Of a stretch of DNA of 64,000 nucleotides, positions 44,489 to 53,444 are shown piece by piece. The stretch spans positions 61,566-125,565 of the forward strand of contig LSIG01000035.1 of NCBI GenBank assembly GCA_001556125.1, read 5' to 3'. Position 1 is the first letter of the stretch, and each line of letters opens with the position of its first letter. Origin of the DNA: Rhizobiales bacterium CCH10-E5. Lineage in GTDB: Bacteria > Pseudomonadota > Alphaproteobacteria > Rhizobiales > Beijerinckiaceae. Both the position numbers and the translations under genes were made by a program. The notes beneath the pieces are model-generated. The model ran no database searches. It was given only the letters and a program-made list of their open reading frames with translations, and had not been told where the DNA came from.

Positions 44489-45544
44489 TCACTCCGCCGG
44501 AACGCGCGCGAGGGCCGGTGCCGGCTGCTGCGCCCCGGCCACCGCATGCAGGGCGGCGCGGCCGGCGGCGGAGGCCTGCCGGCGCTGCCGCTCCAGATCG
44601 CGCGAGAGGTGCTGCAGGATCTCGCCCGACGCATCCGACAGCGTCGCGCGATAACCCGTGATGGCGCGCGCGAAGACGTTGTAGATGATCACGGCGGGAA
44701 TGGCGGCGACGAGCCCGATCGCCGTCGCCAGCAGCGCCTCGGCGATGCCGGGCGCGACCACGGCAAGGTTGGTCGTCTTCGCCTGGCTGATGCCGATGAA
44801 CGAGTTCATGATGCCCCAGACGGTGCCGAACAGGCCGACGAACGGTGCCGTCGAGCCGATCGTGGCGAGCAGGCCGGTGCCGCGCGCCATCGCCCGCCCG
44901 GCCCGGGCCTCGATGCGCGACAGGGCGATGGCGACCCGCTCCTTGATGCCGTCCTCTCCCAGATCCGCGGAGCGCCGCGTCTCCTCGATCGCCGCGCCCA
45001 GGAGGGTCGCGACCGGACCGCGCAGGCGGCCCTTCCGGCCCGCCCCGCCCTCGGCCGCCTCTGAGAGGCTGCCTGCGCCCTCGAGCCGGCGCAGCGCCCG
45101 CCGCGCCGCCGCCTTGGCGGAGGCGAGTTCGAGCGCCTTGGCGAGCCAGATCGTCCAGGTCACCACCGAGGCGAAGGCCAACCCGACCATCACCGCCTTC
45201 ACGACGATGTCCGCCGCCATGAACATGCCCCAGGGCGAGAGGTCATGCGGAACGGCCAGCGGGGCGACAGGCGCGGGAGCCGGCGCGGCCGGGACCTCCG
45301 TCGCCGGTCGGGGCTGGACGACGGGCGCGGCCGGGTGTGCCGCGCTTGGCGGCGCGATGCCGAAGGCGGGCGGTGCCGGCGGCAGCGCCGTGGTGGGCGC
45401 GGCCGCCGGGGCCGGCGCGCCGGGCGCTGTCTGGGCCGCGAGCGGGAGGGGGCCGCAGACAGTGGCGACGAGAACCAGTACGGTAAGCTGCACAAGCGCG
45501 CGCCGGCCGGCAAGAGCCTGGCGCAGAGACTGGGAGGACGACAC
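44489..45544 (-). CDS. exbB: Biopolymer transport protein ExbB
   Basis: A 351-residue MotA/TolQ/ExbB protein with a cleavable-looking signal (to about residue 38) and an Ala/Pro-rich periplasmic extension to about residue 100, as in other alphaproteobacterial ExbBs. Three membrane helices follow: [49 protein letters not shown] and [25 protein letters not shown] chose a GTG start at 45544, because AAGGAGAAGGCG precedes it exactly; the longer frame from TTG at 45586 has no such signal. It is the first gene of the exbB-exbD-tonB operon. Confidence 0.92.
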   Translation of the reverse strand: MSSSQSLRQALAGRRALVQLTVLVLVATVCGPLPLAAQTAPGAPAPAAAPTTALPPAPPAFGIAPPSAAHPAAPVVQPRPATEVPAAPAPAPVAPLAVPHDLSPWGMFMAADIVVKAVMVGLAFASVVTWTIWLAKALELASAKAAARRALRRLEGAGSLSEAAEGGAGRKGRLRGPVATLLGAAIEETRRSADLGEDGIKERVAIALSRIEARAGRAMARGTGLLATIGSTAPFVGLFGTVWGIMNSFIGISQAKTTNLAVVAPGIAEALLATAIGLVAAIPAVIIYNVFARAITGYRATLSDASGEILQHLSRDLERQRRQASAAGRAALHAVAGAQQPAPALARVPAE

Positions 45545-45614
45545 CGCCTTCTCCTTGGAATAATTCAAAAAAACGTTTGCATTCAATGAGATGCGCGTGG
45601 CGATACGCCTCCCT

Positions 45615-45630
45615 CATGCGCTTGCGCATG
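45615..45630. promoter_or_regulatory. Perfect palindrome upstream of exbB
   Basis: CATGCGC-TT-GCGCATG is a perfect palindrome 71-86 bases upstream of the exbB GTG. Iron regulators control such operons in this group, but this site does not match the Irr or RirA boxes I know. The rest of the 45545-45759 spacer shows nothing else clear. Confidence 0.3.
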
Positions 45631-45759
45631 TCAAGGCGAGCCGCGTCGCACGCAGCGATGGCTGGGAAAAAGGGCAAGGGCTAATGGTCCCGGGACGCCG
45701 GGCCGGCTCTGGCGCAAGGAAGCGCGCGGAGGTCGCTGCGGCCGATCGCCGCCGGGCGC

Positions 45760-47673
45760 CTAGTCGAGCAGTTCGCGGATGCGGACCGCCAGTTCCATCG
45801 CGCTGTAGGGCTTCTTCAGCCAGCTCGCCTCGGCGGCGAGTTCGCGCACGGCGACACTGGGCTCGGCGAAGCCCGAGGTCATGATGATCTTCAGGCCGGG
45901 CCGGAGCTTGCGCGCCTCTCGGGCCAGTTCGTCGCCCGACATGCCGCCGGGCATGACGATGTCGGTGAAGAGCAGCGCCACCTCCGGATGGGCGCCGAGG
46001 ACGGCGAGCGCCTCGGCCGCCGTCTCGGCCTGGAGCACGCGATAGGTCATGTCTTCCAGCCGTGCGACGGCGACCCGGCGGACGCGGGCGTCGTCCTCGA
46101 CGACGAGGATCGTCTCGCTGCCGCCGGGCAGCCCCGAGGGCGGCAGATGGCCATCCGCAGATACCGGCTCGGCCTGGGGCGCGACCATGCTGGCCGCCGG
46201 CAGGAACAACCGCACGCTCGTGCCCTGCCCCACCTCGCTGTAGATCTGGACATGGCCGCCCGACTGCTTGGTGAAGCCGTAGACCATGCTCAGCCCCAGC
46301 CCCGTCCCGGCCCCGACGCCCTTGGTGGTGAAGAAGGGCTCGAAAGCACGTTGGCGCACCTCGGCCGGCATGCCGGCGCCGGTATCGGTCACCGAAATCA
46401 GCACATAGCTGCCGGTGCGAACCTCGGGATACATGCTGGCGTAATCGGCATCGAGCTTCGCGGCGGAAACTTCGACCGTCAGCCGCCCGCCGCGAGGCAT
46501 CGCGTCGCGGGCATTCAGCGCGAGATTGAGCAGCGCGTTCTGCAACTGCGACGCGTCGACCAGCGCCGCGCCCGGCGCCCCCGAGACGATGGTGCGCAGT
46601 TCGATGGTCTCGCCGAGCGCCCGTCGCAGCAGGTCCGAGAAGCGCGAGACGAGCTGCCCGACATCGGCGAGCTTGGCGTTGAGCGGCTGCTTGCGGCCGA
46701 AGGCGAGCAGCTGGGCCGTGAGCTTGGCCCCGTCCTCGGCCGCCCCTTGCGCCTCGCGCAGCAGGGCCCGCGCCCGGTCGTCGGTGAGCCGCCGCTCGAT
46801 CATTTCGAGATTGCCGCTGACGACCGTCAGGAGGTTGTTGAAGTCATGCGCGATGCCGCCGGTGAGCTGGCCAACCGCCTCCATCTTGTGGGCCTGGCGC
46901 AGCTCCTCCTCAATGCGGTGGCGGCTGGTCAGGTCGCGGATGAAGCCGGTGAAGATGCGCCGGCCGGCGGCACGGGCCTCGCCGATGGCGAGCTCCATCG
47001 GGAAATGGGTGCCGTCCTTCTTCTGCCCCGTGACGACACGACCATAGCCGATGATGCGGCGTTCGCCCGTCTCGAGATAGCGCTCCATGTAGCCGTCATG
47101 GGAGCCGCGGTCGGGTTCGGGCATCAGCATCTTGACGTTGTGCCCGATCACCTCACCCGTCTTGAAGCCGAAGAGACGCTCCGCCGCCGCGCTGAAGGAG
47201 GTGATCGTCCCGCTCTCGTCGATCACGACCATGGCTTCCGGCACGGTGTCGAGGATCGAGCGCAGATGCGCCTCGCGTGCGACGAGATGCGCCTGCATGG
47301 TGCGCAGATCGCTGACATCGACATTGGTCTCGACGATGGCGGGCTCGGAGCCCGCCTCAGCGCCCGCGACCACCCAGCGGCTCGCGACGGAGACGGGCGT
47401 GCCATCCTTGCGTCGCTGCGTCAGTTCACCGGTCCAGACGCCCTCCTGCTTCAAATGGGCGACAATGTCGGCGAAGGGCTCGGGAAAGGCCGTCTCGAGC
47501 AGGTCATGGGCGACGCGGCCCAGCGCCTCGTCGCGGCTCCAGCCATAGAGGGCCTCGGAGCCGCTGGTCCAGCGGGTGACGACACCGTCGAATCCGTGGA
47601 CGATGAGGTTCGCGCTGTCGAGGACATGGGCGATCTCGTCCAGCGTGGACGGGCTGGTGACGGTCGCCGGCAT
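45760..47673 (-). CDS. Hybrid histidine kinase with FixL-type haem PAS domain
   Basis: A 637-residue cytosolic kinase: PAS (about 12-125), a second PAS (about 133-250), HisKA with phospho-acceptor H276 (GGIAHDFNN), HATPase ([32 protein letters not shown]) and a C-terminal receiver with D571 (FTDIVMPGG). The second PAS has the FixL haem set: proximal-type H192 in SHDGY, R198 and distal-type R212 in [11 protein letters not shown], with the same spacing as H200, R206 and R220 of Bradyrhizobium FixL. It probably senses O2. It follows an Fnr/FixK-type gene by 20 bases. Confidence 0.9.
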   Translation of the reverse strand: MPATVTSPSTLDEIAHVLDSANLIVHGFDGVVTRWTSGSEALYGWSRDEALGRVAHDLLETAFPEPFADIVAHLKQEGVWTGELTQRRKDGTPVSVASRWVVAGAEAGSEPAIVETNVDVSDLRTMQAHLVAREAHLRSILDTVPEAMVVIDESGTITSFSAAAERLFGFKTGEVIGHNVKMLMPEPDRGSHDGYMERYLETGERRIIGYGRVVTGQKKDGTHFPMELAIGEARAAGRRIFTGFIRDLTSRHRIEEELRQAHKMEAVGQLTGGIAHDFNNLLTVVSGNLEMIERRLTDDRARALLREAQGAAEDGAKLTAQLLAFGRKQPLNAKLADVGQLVSRFSDLLRRALGETIELRTIVSGAPGAALVDASQLQNALLNLALNARDAMPRGGRLTVEVSAAKLDADYASMYPEVRTGSYVLISVTDTGAGMPAEVRQRAFEPFFTTKGVGAGTGLGLSMVYGFTKQSGGHVQIYSEVGQGTSVRLFLPAASMVAPQAEPVSADGHLPPSGLPGGSETILVVEDDARVRRVAVARLEDMTYRVLQAETAAEALAVLGAHPEVALLFTDIVMPGGMSGDELAREARKLRPGLKIIMTSGFAEPSVAVRELAAEASWLKKPYSAMELAVRIRELLD

Positions 47674-47693
47674 GCGCTCCCTCGATGGTCTCG

Positions 47694-48449
47694 TCAGTTC
47701 GGCCAGACCGCCTGCTGGATGCTGCGGCCGCCAAGGGCGTCTTTATCCCCGGCATCGGCCTCGCCCGCAAGCATCGCGAGCTTGCCGAGCTTGCGCACGA
47801 CCATCGCGTGGCGGCTGCTCGGGGCGATGACGCCGCAATTGGTCAGGCGCGTCATGGTGCGGGACACCGTCTCGATGGTCAGCCCGAGATAGTCGGCCAT
47901 GTCGAGGCGCGTCATCGGGATCTCGATCACCGGCTGGCGCTCGTCGCCGCCGAGGCGGCGCGCGATCAGCAGCAGGAAGCTGGCGACGCGCTCTTCGGCG
48001 CTCTTGCGGGCCAGCAGCACCATCTGGTCCTGGGCTGCCGCCATCTCGTCGCAGAGGCAGGCGAAGAGCTGCGGCCGCAGCTCCGGGGAGCGGTTGATCT
48101 CGTCCTGGAAGCGGCCGTGCTCGTAGCGGCGCAGCTTCGTCCGAGTGATCGCCTCGGCGGTATAGAGATACTGGTCCTTCAGCGAGACGCCGAGCAGGTC
48201 GCCGGGATAGAGAAAGCCGGTGATGACGCGGCGGCCGTCGCTGAGGATGCGGAAGATCCGCAGCGCGCCTTCGACCACCTCGAAGACGTGGCGCGCCTCG
48301 TCGCCCTCCCAGAACACGGCCGTGCCGGGCTCGAAGGTTTCGACCGGCTGGCCGCCGAAGAGGCTGTTCAGGCTGACCGGCTGGCTCGGGACCGTCGCGA
48401 ATCGCCTGACAGCTCCGTGCGGCTGTGACATGGTGGCTTGCGAGAGCAT
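47694..48449 (-). CDS. Crp/Fnr family transcriptional regulator (FixK-like)
   Basis: A 251-residue regulator with a cyclic-nucleotide-type barrel ([48 protein letters not shown]), a long dimer helix and a C-terminal helix-turn-helix ([30 protein letters not shown]). The recognition helix holds E-T-V-S-R, the E-x2-SR form that reads TTGA half-sites. There is no N-terminal Fe-S cysteine cluster, so it is FixK-like rather than a direct O2 sensor like Fnr. It is encoded with the FixL-like kinase and diverges from an OmpR-type regulator. Confidence 0.9.
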   Translation of the reverse strand: MLSQATMSQPHGAVRRFATVPSQPVSLNSLFGGQPVETFEPGTAVFWEGDEARHVFEVVEGALRIFRILSDGRRVITGFLYPGDLLGVSLKDQYLYTAEAITRTKLRRYEHGRFQDEINRSPELRPQLFACLCDEMAAAQDQMVLLARKSAEERVASFLLLIARRLGGDERQPVIEIPMTRLDMADYLGLTIETVSRTMTRLTNCGVIAPSSRHAMVVRKLGKLAMLAGEADAGDKDALGGRSIQQAVWPN

Positions 48450-48587
48450 CGGCGCGTCATCCTCTTGTGATCGACGAGCCGAATTGAAACGATCCCGGTA
48501 ACGCCGGAACGCCGCGACGGTGACGCTTCGTGCGAAGATGTGACGGTTTGTAACAGCCGCGATCGTGGGAGAACCGACCTGCCTGCC

Positions 48588-49310
48588 ATGCCCGAGTTGC
48601 CCGGCCGTAGCGAACAGATCCTGGTGGTGGATGACGATGTCCGCATCAGGCAGATGCTGACCACCTATTTCGAGGACGAAGGCTACCGTGTGACGGCTGT
48701 CGCAGACGGCGCCGCTATGCGCGAGGCGCTGCAGCGCCAGTCGGTGGACATCATCCTGCTCGATCTCGTCCTGCCCGGCGGCGAGGACGGGCTGATGCTA
48801 GCGCGCGAGGTCCGCGCCCGCTCTGACACGCCGATCATCATGCTCACCGGCCGCGACGACGTGGTCGACCGAATCGTCGGCCTCGAGGTCGGCGCCGACG
48901 ACTACATCGCCAAGCCCTTCCATCTGCGCGAGGTCCTGGCCCGGCTGCGCACCGTGCTGCGCCGGCGCCAGCCTGCCGCCCCGGCCAGGGCCGAGCCGGA
49001 TGATGCGATCCACTTCGACGGCTGGCGGCTCGATCTCGCGCGCCGCCAACTCGTTACCGCCGAGGGCACCGAGATCGTGCTGACCACCGGCGAGTTCGAC
49101 ATGCTGGCTGCCCTCGCCCGCGCACCCGGGCGCGTGCTTTCGCGCGATGTGCTGATGGACCTGACCCATGGCCGCAGCCTGGAGGCCTTCGACCGCACCA
49201 TCGACGCCCAGATCGCGCGACTGCGCAAGAAGATCGAGCCCGATCCCAGCCGGCCGACCTTGATCAAGTCGGTCCGTGGCGTCGGCTATGTCTTCACGGG
49301 CAAGCCCTGA
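48588..49310 (+). CDS. OmpR-family response regulator
   Basis: A 240-residue regulator with a receiver (ILVVDDDVRIRQML, phospho-Asp in IILLDLVLPGGEDG, Thr in IMLTGRDD, Lys in YIAKPFHLRE) and a winged-helix DNA-binding domain (LTTGEFDMLAALARAPGRVLSRDVLMDLTHG, RTIDAQIARLRKKIEPDPSRPTLIKSVRGVGYVF). The start is uncertain: ATG at 48588 is preferred over GTG at 48540. It is divergent from the Fnr-type regulator and may be a partner of the nearby hybrid kinase, though that kinase has its own receiver. Its 3' end overlaps the next gene tail-to-tail. Confidence 0.9.
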   Translation: MPELPGRSEQILVVDDDVRIRQMLTTYFEDEGYRVTAVADGAAMREALQRQSVDIILLDLVLPGGEDGLMLAREVRARSDTPIIMLTGRDDVVDRIVGLEVGADDYIAKPFHLREVLARLRTVLRRRQPAAPARAEPDDAIHFDGWRLDLARRQLVTAEGTEIVLTTGEFDMLAALARAPGRVLSRDVLMDLTHGRSLEAFDRTIDAQIARLRKKIEPDPSRPTLIKSVRGVGYVFTGKP

Positions 49311-49777
49311 GCCACGGGCCAGGGCGGTTCCGCCATCGGCGAAGGATCGAGGATCAGCGCGACGCCGCCGCCGATCCGCCGCGGCGCCTCCATCCGTGTG
49401 AAGGATCGCGCCGCGGCGCCGGTGCGGATGCGCACGGCAGCGCAGTCGAGCCGGCCCGCCAGCGCACAGAGATCCTCCACCATGGCCGAGGCGACGCCCG
49501 GCTCGTCGGCCGCGCTCGCGACGACGAAGACGGGCACGTCGAGAATCGCGCCATGGACGGCATGGCGAGCCTGCCGGCACAGGCACAGGCCCTTGACGTG
49601 ACCGCGCGGATTCGTGGCCACGCGCAGGTCCCGCCGCGCCCCGGCCACACCGCCGGGGGTATCGCAATAGGTCCGCCAGCTCTCGATGTCGGGCGGCGGG
49701 CTCACCGCCTCCACCAGCAGATAGGCGGCATCGACCTGCTCGGGCTTCATCCCGGCGATGGTGTAGGCTGCCTGCAT
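49286..49777 (-). CDS. Hypothetical protein downstream of adhP
   Basis: A 163-residue protein that I do not recognise. It has MQAAYTIAGMKPEQVDAAYLLVEAVSPPP at the start, TNPRGHVKGLCLCR in the middle and ILDVPVFVVASAADEPGVASAMVEDLCALAGRLDCAAVRIRTG towards the end. The alternation of strands and helices faintly recalls a GNAT acetyltransferase fold, but the acyl-CoA loop is not clear. The ATG at 49777 is chosen because AAGGAG lies eight bases before it. It follows adhP by 38 bases, so it is probably in the same transcript, and converges on the response-regulator gene with a 25-base overlap. Confidence 0.6.
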   Translation of the reverse strand: MQAAYTIAGMKPEQVDAAYLLVEAVSPPPDIESWRTYCDTPGGVAGARRDLRVATNPRGHVKGLCLCRQARHAVHGAILDVPVFVVASAADEPGVASAMVEDLCALAGRLDCAAVRIRTGAAARSFTRMEAPRRIGGGVALILDPSPMAEPPWPVAQGLPVKT

Positions 49778-49815
49778 GGCGAGGCTCCTTTCCCCGCTGT
49801 CGCCGTTGGCCGGGT

Positions 49816-50889
49816 TCATGCCGCCGCGCGCTCGTCTCCCGGCGCCGCGCCCGCGATCGGCAGCGAGAGGTCGAGGACGATCCGACCCTCGATCTCGCCG
49901 CGCCGCAGCCGGTCGAAGACCAGGTTGATGTCGCTCAGCGGCACGGTCGCGATCTTCGCACGCACCTTGCCCTCGGCGGCGAAGGCGATGGCCTCGTCGA
50001 GATCGTGGCGGGTGCCGACGATCGAGCCGCGCAGCGTGATCCGCTTCAGCACGACGTCGAAGATCGGCGTCGGGAACTCGCCCGGCGGGAGCCCGACCAG
50101 CGCGACCGTGCCCTTGCGCCGGACCATCCGCACCGACTGGGCGAAAGCCGGCGGCGAGACGGCCGTGACGAGGACGCCATGGGCGCCGCCGCCCGTCGCC
50201 GCCAGAACCTCCTCGACCGCGGTGGCCGAACGCGCATCGATCGCGACATCGGCGCCGGTCTGCCGGGCGAGATCGAGCTTCTCGGACGCGATGTCGAGCG
50301 CGACGACCTTGAGCCCCATCGCCTTGGCGTATTGGATCGCGACCTGTCCGAGCCCGCCGATCCCCGAGATCGCGACCCATTCGCCGGGCCGCGCCTCGGT
50401 TTCCTTCAGGCCCTTGTAGGTGGTGACGCCGGCGCAGAGGATCGGCGCCATCGCCGCGAAATCGACTCCGGCCGGCAGCCGTGCCGCGAAGGCCGCCGAG
50501 GCGATCGCATATTCGGCGAAGCCGCCATTGCAGCTGTAGCCGGTGTTGTGCTGGTGCTCGCAGAGCGTTTCCCAGCCCGTCTCGCAATATTCGCAGCGCA
50601 GGCAGGAATCGTGCAGCCAGGCGATGCCGACCGCATCGCCCAGCTTGAAATCGGTGACGCCGGGCCCGAGCGCCGCGACCGTTCCGGCGACCTCGTGGCC
50701 GGGAATGAAGGGCGGCACCGGCTTCACCGGCCAGTCGCCCTCGGCGGCGTGGAGATCGGTGTGGCAGACGCCGCAGGCGCGAACCTTGACCAGGAGTTCG
50801 CCCGGACCCGGGACCGGGATCGGCAGATCCATGATCTCGAGCGGCCGGCCGAGCGCCCGCACCACCGCAGCCTTCATCGTCGTCGCCAT
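49816..50889 (-). CDS. adhP: Zinc-dependent alcohol dehydrogenase (AdhP type)
   Basis: A 357-residue medium-chain dehydrogenase oxidising alcohols such as ethanol with NAD. The catalytic zinc site is GVCHTDLH (C42) with GHE near residue 65; the structural-zinc cysteines are in SCLRCEYCETGWETLC; the NAD fold is ISGIGGLGQVAIQYAKAMG; and CNGGFAEYAIAS marks the AdhP group. An Fnr/FixK-like box and a matching -10 element lie upstream, suggesting induction at low oxygen, when the enzyme could regenerate NAD by reducing aldehyde. Confidence 0.93.
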   Translation of the reverse strand: MATTMKAAVVRALGRPLEIMDLPIPVPGPGELLVKVRACGVCHTDLHAAEGDWPVKPVPPFIPGHEVAGTVAALGPGVTDFKLGDAVGIAWLHDSCLRCEYCETGWETLCEHQHNTGYSCNGGFAEYAIASAAFAARLPAGVDFAAMAPILCAGVTTYKGLKETEARPGEWVAISGIGGLGQVAIQYAKAMGLKVVALDIASEKLDLARQTGADVAIDARSATAVEEVLAATGGGAHGVLVTAVSPPAFAQSVRMVRRKGTVALVGLPPGEFPTPIFDVVLKRITLRGSIVGTRHDLDEAIAFAAEGKVRAKIATVPLSDINLVFDRLRRGEIEGRIVLDLSLPIAGAAPGDERAAA

Positions 50890-50913
50890 GGCACGCTCCC
50901 TCTTTGAGCCACC

Positions 50914-50954
50914 ATTCTAGGGCGCCCACGAGCGAGAGCCTTGACGGAGATCAA
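50914..50954 (-). promoter_or_regulatory. Fnr/FixK box and -10 element of the adhP promoter
   Basis: TTGACGGAGATCAA at 50941-50954 matches TTGAT-N4-ATCAA at nine of ten positions. On the minus strand TAGAAT (50914-50919) lies downstream, so a start near 50906-50908 would put the box centre about 40-41 bases upstream, the class II activator position. The box overlaps the stop codon of the upstream phosphotransferase gene. Confidence 0.65.
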
Positions 50955-52489
50955 GCCGCGCCGGGCCGGGCGGCGGCATCGACGATCTCGCAGGCGCGGC
51001 GGCAGACCGTCTCGGCATCCGCCTCGGCGGCAACACGGGTCCAGTCCCTGACGGTTGCGGCCTGGGCGAGCTGGGCTCGCACCACCGCCGCCGTGGCGTC
51101 GGACGGATCGCCGCGGCGCGCCTCGACCCGCGCCATCAGGGTCTGGGGTCGCGCCTCCAGCCAGATGCCTTGGAAGGGCACCTGCGCGGTCTGGGCGGCT
51201 TGCGCAATGCGCTCCCGATCCGGCGCGCGATCGAACACCGCCTCGACGACGACACCGTGCCCGCCCTGCAGGATCGCCGCGGCCCGGCTCGCCTGCTCGG
51301 CATAGACCGCCTCGGAGACGGCTGGCCGGTAGGCATCGGGCGGCAGCCGCGTCTCGGCCGCCACGCCGAAGCGCCGCTTGCGGATGCGGTCGCTCGCGAG
51401 CACCCGCGCGCCGGGCGGCGGCCCGACGCGGTCGGCCAGGGCGGCGGCGACCGTCGATTTGCCGGAGCCCGACAGCCCGCCGACCGCCACGAGGCGCATG
51501 ACGGGCGGCGCGAGGCATTGGCCGGCCAGAGCGAGATAGGCCCGCGCCTCGGCGATCACCGTCGCATCGGCCCCGGCCTGGACGGCGAGCACATGCGCCC
51601 GAACGGACGCCCTCACCGCCATGAAGAAGGGCAGCAGCGAAAGGCCGCCCTCATCGCCCGTTTCGTCGAGATAGCGGTTCATCAGCCGGTTCGCGAGGCT
51701 GGCCGAGCCGCGATGCCAGAGATCCATCAGGACGAAGGCGAGATCGTAGAGGACGTCGGTGGTCGCCAGATCCTCGTCGAATTCGAGCGCGTCGAACAGG
51801 GTCGGCTCGCCATCGAGCAGGCAGATGTTGCGCAGATGCAGATCGCCATGGCAGCGGCGGATGCGCCCCTCCCGCCCCCGCGCATCGAGAAGCCCGCGGT
51901 GGCGCACCAGCGCCGCCTCGCAGGCGGCGTTCAGCGCCGCGACATCGTCCGCCGGCAGCCGGTCGGTGAGCGCGAGACACTTTTCGTTGATCGCCAGCAC
52001 GGAAGCCATCGCCTCAGCACCGCCGCGATGGCTGTCGATCTCGGCACCGTCATGAAACGTGGCGATCCGCTGCGCGAGCGTCGTGATCAGGGCCGGCGTC
52101 AGCCGCCCCTCGGTGGCTATGCGGTCGAACAGGTCGTCGTCGCCGAAGCGACCCATCTCGACGACCGCCTCGACCAGCGCGCCCGCGCCGTCCAGTGCGA
52201 GTTCGCCATCGGCCTCGCGCGTCACCCGCCGCACCCGCCGCACCCGGCGATAGAGCACGGGCGCCGTGCGGCGGTTGAGCCACAGCTCGCGCTCACAGGC
52301 AGCGAGGCGTTTCTCCGCCGTCGAAAAGTCGAGATAGGGCAGCGTGACCGGCCGCTTCAGCTTGAACGCGGTCTTGCCCGCCAGCAGGATGACGGAGATA
52401 TGGGTCGTCACGATGCGGGCCTCGTCCCGCGCGCAGCCGACCGCCTCCGTCAGCAGGGCCAGCACCGGTTCGAGCCCGTCGCACCCCAT
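50951..52489 (-). CDS. Aminoglycoside phosphotransferase-like / P-loop ATPase fusion
   Basis: A 512-residue two-domain protein. The N-terminal half resembles APH-type kinases, with CHGDLHLRNICLLDGEPTLFDALEFDEDLATTDVLYDLAFVLMDL holding the catalytic HGDLH-x2-N and the metal-binding DxE region. The C-terminal half (from about 335) is a P-loop kinase-like domain with VGGLSGSGKSTVAAALAD and VVVEAVFDRAPDRERI. The pairing is known as a bifunctional family of unknown substrate; drug resistance is not implied. The ATG at 52489 has GGGAGATAGCG before it; 52513 is an alternative. It lies upstream of adhP on the same strand. Confidence 0.85.
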   Translation of the reverse strand: MGCDGLEPVLALLTEAVGCARDEARIVTTHISVILLAGKTAFKLKRPVTLPYLDFSTAEKRLAACERELWLNRRTAPVLYRRVRRVRRVTREADGELALDGAGALVEAVVEMGRFGDDDLFDRIATEGRLTPALITTLAQRIATFHDGAEIDSHRGGAEAMASVLAINEKCLALTDRLPADDVAALNAACEAALVRHRGLLDARGREGRIRRCHGDLHLRNICLLDGEPTLFDALEFDEDLATTDVLYDLAFVLMDLWHRGSASLANRLMNRYLDETGDEGGLSLLPFFMAVRASVRAHVLAVQAGADATVIAEARAYLALAGQCLAPPVMRLVAVGGLSGSGKSTVAAALADRVGPPPGARVLASDRIRKRRFGVAAETRLPPDAYRPAVSEAVYAEQASRAAAILQGGHGVVVEAVFDRAPDRERIAQAAQTAQVPFQGIWLEARPQTLMARVEARRGDPSDATAAVVRAQLAQAATVRDWTRVAAEADAETVCRRACEIVDAAARPGAA

Positions 52490-52671
52490 CGCTATCTCCC
52501 GCTTCCCCTCCATCGTCGCCGGCCCGCCCTCGCATCGCGTTGCGCTGGATCAACAGCACCAGGAGAACGTCGGCGGGTTCGACCGCTGCGCCCGCCTGCG
52601 CTAGACCATCGGCGAGGCCGACGTTGCCTTCATGCTCCGCCCGAGCCTGCCCAGCGAGAGAGACCCGCGTC

Positions 52672-53421
52672 ATGACGAAAGAATTTGCCGGCAAACATGT
52701 CGTGGTGATGGGCGGCAGCCGCGGCATCGGCCGCTCCATCGCGCTCGGTTTCGCCGCCGGCGGCGCCGCGGTCTCGATCTGCGCCCGCACCCCGGGGCCG
52801 CTGGAGGCGACGCGGCGCGAGATCGAGTCGCAGGGCGTCACCGCCCATGCCGCCGCGCTCGACCTCGCCCAGGCCGAGGCGATCCAGGCCTATGTGCCCC
52901 AGGCCGTCGCAGCGCTGGGCGGGCTCGACATTCTCGTCAACAACGCCTCGGGCTTCGGTCATTCCGATGACGAGGCGGGCTGGGAGGCCTCGCTCGGCAT
53001 CGACATGATGGCGGTGGTCCGCGGCAGCCATGCCGCGATCCCGCATCTGAAGCCCGGCTCCTCGATCGTGAACATCTCGTCGATCTCGGGCCTGCGCGCC
53101 AGCGCCCGCTCAGCGCCCTATGGCGCCGTCAAGGCAGCGGTGATGCACTACACCGCCAGCCAGGCGAAGATGCTGGCACGGCAGGGCATCCGGGTGAACT
53201 GCGTCGCGCCGGGCTCGATCGAGTTCCCCGGCGGCACCTGGGAGGAGCGCAGGACCTCCAACCCGGACCTCTACAACAGCACGCTCGCGACCATCCCTTT
53301 CGGCCGGATGGGCCGGCCCGAGGAGATCGCGCAGGTCGTGCTCTTCCTCGCCTCCGACAAGGCGAGCTGGGTGACCGGGCAGAGCATCGTCGTCGATGGC
53401 GGCCAGCTCGTCGGCCCCTGA
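52672..53421 (+). CDS. SDR family oxidoreductase
   Basis: A 249-residue classical short-chain dehydrogenase: VVMGGSRGIGRSIALGFAAGG (NAD(P) loop), ILVNNASGFG (NNAS motif), VNISSISGLRASARSAPYGAVKAAVMHYTASQAK (Ser, Tyr-x3-Lys) and RVNCVAPGSIEFPGGTWEE, ending FLASDKASWVTGQSIVVDGG. It resembles the 3-oxoacyl-ACP reductase-like group; the substrate is unknown. The ATG at 52672 is chosen over the upstream in-frame start because family similarity begins here. It converges on the RND permease gene. Confidence 0.9.
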   Translation: MTKEFAGKHVVVMGGSRGIGRSIALGFAAGGAAVSICARTPGPLEATRREIESQGVTAHAAALDLAQAEAIQAYVPQAVAALGGLDILVNNASGFGHSDDEAGWEASLGIDMMAVVRGSHAAIPHLKPGSSIVNISSISGLRASARSAPYGAVKAAVMHYTASQAKMLARQGIRVNCVAPGSIEFPGGTWEERRTSNPDLYNSTLATIPFGRMGRPEEIAQVVLFLASDKASWVTGQSIVVDGGQLVGP

Positions 53422-53444
53422 GACGCCGCGGAGCGCCCCTCCCC

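Noticed and set aside
48450..48587. Possible Fnr/FixK box in the spacer between the Fnr-type gene and the OmpR-type regulator
   Set aside because: TTGTGATCGACGAG and TTGAAACGATCCCG each lack one proper half-site, so no autoregulatory site can be supported.
50951..52489. Aminoglycoside resistance gene
   Set aside because: The APH-like domain belongs to a fused family with a P-loop kinase domain of unknown substrate; there is no resistance context.
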